From Nocardia iowensis (lineage in GTDB: Bacteria; Actinomycetota; Actinomycetes; Mycobacteriales; Mycobacteriaceae), in assembly GCF_019222765.1 (NCBI RefSeq), contig NZ_CP078145.1, positions 6,820,001-6,884,000 of the forward strand: 64,000 nucleotides of DNA, given 5' to 3'. The notes under the pieces are model-generated. The model saw nothing but the letters and a program-made list of their open reading frames with translations. It ran no database searches and was not told where the DNA came from. A program made the translations under genes and the position numbers. Positions 61,432 through 64,000 of the stretch are shown here, one piece after another; positions within the stretch are counted from its first letter, which is position 1; each line of letters opens with the position of its first letter.

Positions 61432-62961
61432 ATGAACGCACTCAACGTCGCCGTCATCGTCGTCTACCTGGTCGTCATCGCCTGGATCGGCCTGCGCCTT
61501 TCCGGAAAACAGAAGTCGAGCAACGACTACTTCGTCGGTGAAGGCCGGATGCCGTGGTGGACGGTGTGTTTCTCCGTGGTCGCCACCGAGACCAGCGTGC
61601 TTACGGTCATCTCGATCCCCGGCGGCGCCTACACCGACCAAGCCTTCGGCAACGTCGAGCTGGCCATCGGTTACATCATCGGCCGCACCATCGTGGCGAC
61701 GGCGCTGATCCCGCTGTACAAGCGCGGCGGGTTCGTCAGCGCCTATCAGTATCTCGAGTTGCGATTCGGGCGCTACCTGCAAGGTGTCGCGTCGGTGACG
61801 TTCGTCTTCACCCGGCTGCTCGCCGAGGGTGTCCGGCTGTTCGCCTCCGCCATTCCGATCAAGCTGCTGCTCAGCGAATTCGGCGTCGACCTCGGATACG
61901 ACGTCATCATCATCGTCCTCACGCTGGTGACCGTGGTGTACACCTATCTCGGCGGCATCAAGGCGGTCATCTGGACCGACGCCATTCAGATGGGCCTGTA
62001 CCTGTCCGGTGCGATCATCGCGATCTGCGTGCTCACCGGCCGCGTCGGCGCCTCCGGTTGGGCGGATGCGTTGGACAACGGCAAGTTCCGCATCTTCGAC
62101 ACCGATTTCGGCGTGGCCCACATCCTCACCAGCACCTTCGCGCTGCCGACCGCGATCATCGGCGGCGCGATCTTCGCGATGGCCTCGCACGGCTCCGACC
62201 AGCTGATTGTGCAGCGCATCCTCGCGACGCGTTCGCTGCGCGACAGTCAGAAGGCGATGATCGGCTCCGGCATCTTCGTTGCCATCCAGTTCGCCGCGTT
62301 CTCGCTGGTCGGCGCGCTGCTGTGGTCGTACAACGGCGGCAAGTCGCCGAAGGAGCTCGGCCTGGCCACCTCCGACAACCTGTACCCCAACTTCATCCTG
62401 CACGGGCTGCCCGTGGTGATCTCCGGGCTGCTGGTCGCTGGCATCCTCGGCGCCGCCATGGGATCGCTGTCCGCGGCGCTCAACTCGATGGCGAATTCGA
62501 CCGTCGCGGACATCATTCGCAGCTTCTCGCGCCGGGAGATCTCCGACGAGGCGCTGCTGAAGCTCGCCCGCATCATGACGCTCGTCTGGGCAGTGCTGAT
62601 GGCGCTGTGCGCAATGGGTTTCAGCGCGACGACCGGGAACGTCTATCTCACGGCACTCACCATCGCCGGATACACCTACGGCGCCCTGCTCGGCGCGTTC
62701 CTGCTCGGCCGACTCATCAAGCGCGCCAACCAGTTCGACGCGATTGTCGCCTTCGTGGTCACGGTGGTCGTGATGACATTCGTCGTCCGGGTCATCAAGA
62801 TCGACGTGACGGTGGCGGGGAAGGTGGTCGAGAAGGGCATCGCCGCCCAGTGGCTGGTGCCGATCGGCGTGCTCGTCACGCTGGTGGTCGGCGGGGTCGC
62901 GAGCCGCTTCCATCCGGCGCCCGCACCCATGCCGCCGGAGCCGGTCGAGGTGGTGGCCTAG
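61432..62961 (+). CDS. Sodium:solute symporter (SSS family)
   Basis: A 509-residue transporter of about 13 hydrophobic segments. It has YLVVIAWIGLRLSGKQKSSNDYFVGEGRMPWW at the start, SVVATETSVLTVISIPGGAYTDQ, GGIKAVIWTDAIQMGLYLSGA and DQLIVQRILATRSLRDSQK, all typical of SSS sugar and sialic-acid-type symporters. Operon context suggests uptake of an amino sugar or anhydro-muropeptide-derived sugar. The stop overlaps the anmK start. Confidence 0.9.
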   Translation: MNALNVAVIVVYLVVIAWIGLRLSGKQKSSNDYFVGEGRMPWWTVCFSVVATETSVLTVISIPGGAYTDQAFGNVELAIGYIIGRTIVATALIPLYKRGGFVSAYQYLELRFGRYLQGVASVTFVFTRLLAEGVRLFASAIPIKLLLSEFGVDLGYDVIIIVLTLVTVVYTYLGGIKAVIWTDAIQMGLYLSGAIIAICVLTGRVGASGWADALDNGKFRIFDTDFGVAHILTSTFALPTAIIGGAIFAMASHGSDQLIVQRILATRSLRDSQKAMIGSGIFVAIQFAAFSLVGALLWSYNGGKSPKELGLATSDNLYPNFILHGLPVVISGLLVAGILGAAMGSLSAALNSMANSTVADIIRSFSRREISDEALLKLARIMTLVWAVLMALCAMGFSATTGNVYLTALTIAGYTYGALLGAFLLGRLIKRANQFDAIVAFVVTVVVMTFVVRVIKIDVTVAGKVVEKGIAAQWLVPIGVLVTLVVGGVASRFHPAPAPMPPEPVEVVA

Positions 62962-64000
62962 TGCGCGTCGTCGGTTTGATGTCGGGAACGTCGCACGACG
63001 CGATCGATGCGGTCGGCGCGGCTATCGACCTGCGGGATAACACCATTCGGGTCGAGATCGTGGGACAGCTGAGCCGCTCCTATCCCGAGCGGCTGCGCGC
63101 CGACCTCATCGCCGCCCTGCCGCCGGGCACGGTCGACCTGGCGACGGTGTGCCGACTCGATACCGCGATCGGCCAGGAATTCGCGGCGGCGGCCGATCGG
63201 GCGGTGCGCGAGTTCTTCGACGGCACAGCGGATCTCGTCGCATCACACGGTCAGACGGTCTACCACTGGGTGGCCGACGGGAAGACCTACGGCACCCTGC
63301 AACTCGGCCAACCGTCCTGGATCGCCGAGCTGACCGGATTACCGGTCGTCAGCGACTTCCGCTCGCGCGACATCGCGGCGGGCGGACAAGGCGCCCCGCT
63401 CGTCGCGCTGTTCGACGTGTGGTGGCTGGCGGGGCGGCCGGGACGGTCGGCCGCGCTCAATATCGGCGGCATCGCCAATGTGACCGTCACCGGCGAAACA
63501 CCCGTCGCCTTCGACACCGGCCCCGGAAACGCGCTCATCGACGCCGCCGTCGAGCTGGCCACCGGCGGCATGGAACACTTCGATCGCGACGGCATGCGCG
63601 CCAGCCGCGGAAATGTGGACGGAGAACTGCTGAAAGCTTTTCTCGCCGAGGATTACTACCGGGCAGCGCCGCCGAAGACCACAGGTAAAGAGCTGTTCAA
63701 CCGCACATATCTCGAGCGCGTGTTGCGGAACCACGCCTTGCCCGCTGACGATATCGTCGCCACCGTGACCGCCCTGACCGCACACACCATTGCCGACGCC
63801 ATCGCCCCGTTCGCGCCGGACGAAGTCATCACGTCGGGTGGCGGAACTCGAAATCCGGCGTTGCTGAGATCGCTGGCTGAGCGATTGGGGACCGCTGCAC
63901 TGCGCACGTCCGACGAGCTCGGGCTGCCGTCGGCAGCCAAGGAAGCCGCGGCCTTCGCCGTGCTCGGTTTCCTCACCGTGCACGGGCTCGCGGGCAGTCT
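62961..64000 (+). CDS. anmK: Anhydro-N-acetylmuramic acid kinase (3' end outside window)
   Basis: An open frame of 346 codons running off the right edge, so nearly complete for a family of about 370-390 residues. It begins with GTG overlapping the symporter stop (tagtg). Visible motifs are GLMSGTSHDAIDAVG (the family usually has GTSxDGxD, so the second Gly is Ala here), ASHGQTVYHW, LNIGGIANVTV and FDTGPGNALIDA with the catalytic Asp. AnmK cleaves and phosphorylates anhMurNAc to MurNAc-6-phosphate in peptidoglycan recycling. A following MurQ-type etherase would be expected outside the window. Confidence 0.9.
   Translation, partial: MRVVGLMSGTSHDAIDAVGAAIDLRDNTIRVEIVGQLSRSYPERLRADLIAALPPGTVDLATVCRLDTAIGQEFAAAADRAVREFFDGTADLVASHGQTVYHWVADGKTYGTLQLGQPSWIAELTGLPVVSDFRSRDIAAGGQGAPLVALFDVWWLAGRPGRSAALNIGGIANVTVTGETPVAFDTGPGNALIDAAVELATGGMEHFDRDGMRASRGNVDGELLKAFLAEDYYRAAPPKTTGKELFNRTYLERVLRNHALPADDIVATVTALTAHTIADAIAPFAPDEVITSGGGTRNPALLRSLAERLGTAALRTSDELGLPSAAKEAAAFAVLGFLTVHGLAGS

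Overview
The window is a high-GC actinobacterial chromosome segment, most likely from a mycolic-acid-producing genus such as Nocardia (inference). Pointers are a DevR/DosR-type regulator beside an Acg-type nitroreductase, a small secreted Rpf muralytic enzyme, a glnA4-aldehyde dehydrogenase-SDR operon with the gene content of M. tuberculosis Rv2857c-Rv2860c, a UsfX/SigF pair, LIP-family lipases and heavy GTG/TTG start use. No rRNA, tRNA, transposase, phage gene or CRISPR array was found.

The left 15 kb is the centrepiece. After a partial TetR gene and a SnoaL-like gene, a tightly coupled seven-gene operon runs from 1601 to 14983. It encodes a single-module fully reducing type I polyketide synthase (KS-AT-DH-ER-KR-ACP, no thioesterase), a PLP alpha-oxoamine synthase (serine palmitoyltransferase-like), an UnbV-type FG-GAP/ASPIC protein, an UnbU-like membrane protein, a small flavin reductase, a DUF1702 protein and an SDR with a 3-ketosphinganine-reductase signature. 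This combines a sphingoid-base-type logic (chain assembly, amino-acid condensation and release, keto reduction) with the UnbL/V/U accessory trio known from enediyne clusters, but without an enediyne PKS or its TebC thioesterase. A perfect hairpin terminator closes it.

From 15 to 23 kb lie a divergent doxX/tetR pair, a YrhB-like small protein, a ten-repeat TPR protein, an NAD(P)-binding reductase, a response regulator reduced to its DNA-binding half, an MHS transporter and two duplicated secreted low-complexity proteins sharing a near-identical leader. From 23 to 37 kb are the glnA4 operon, a membrane-anchored periplasmic-binding-type protein coupled to a P-loop NTPase, the nitroreductase and DevR-like regulator with a large palindrome upstream, two lipases and a PucR-type regulator. 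A 34-codon ORF converges on the PucR gene.

From 38 to 46 kb are a molybdate ABC operon led by a ModE-like HTH-TOBE protein, a PD-(D/E)XK-like protein, a thiolase-kinase-SDR operon and a PNPOx-like protein. From 46 to 59 kb are rpf with a probable c-di-AMP riboswitch leader, a hotdog protein, a secreted propeller, a GH65 enzyme with a discoidin-like domain, a gamma-glutamyltransferase, a BCCT transporter, a NYN-domain protein, sigF/usfX and an oligopeptide-binding lipoprotein. The right end (60.4 to 64 kb) holds a BadF-type sugar kinase, an SSS symporter and anmK (cut by the window edge), which read as a cell-wall amino-sugar recycling operon.
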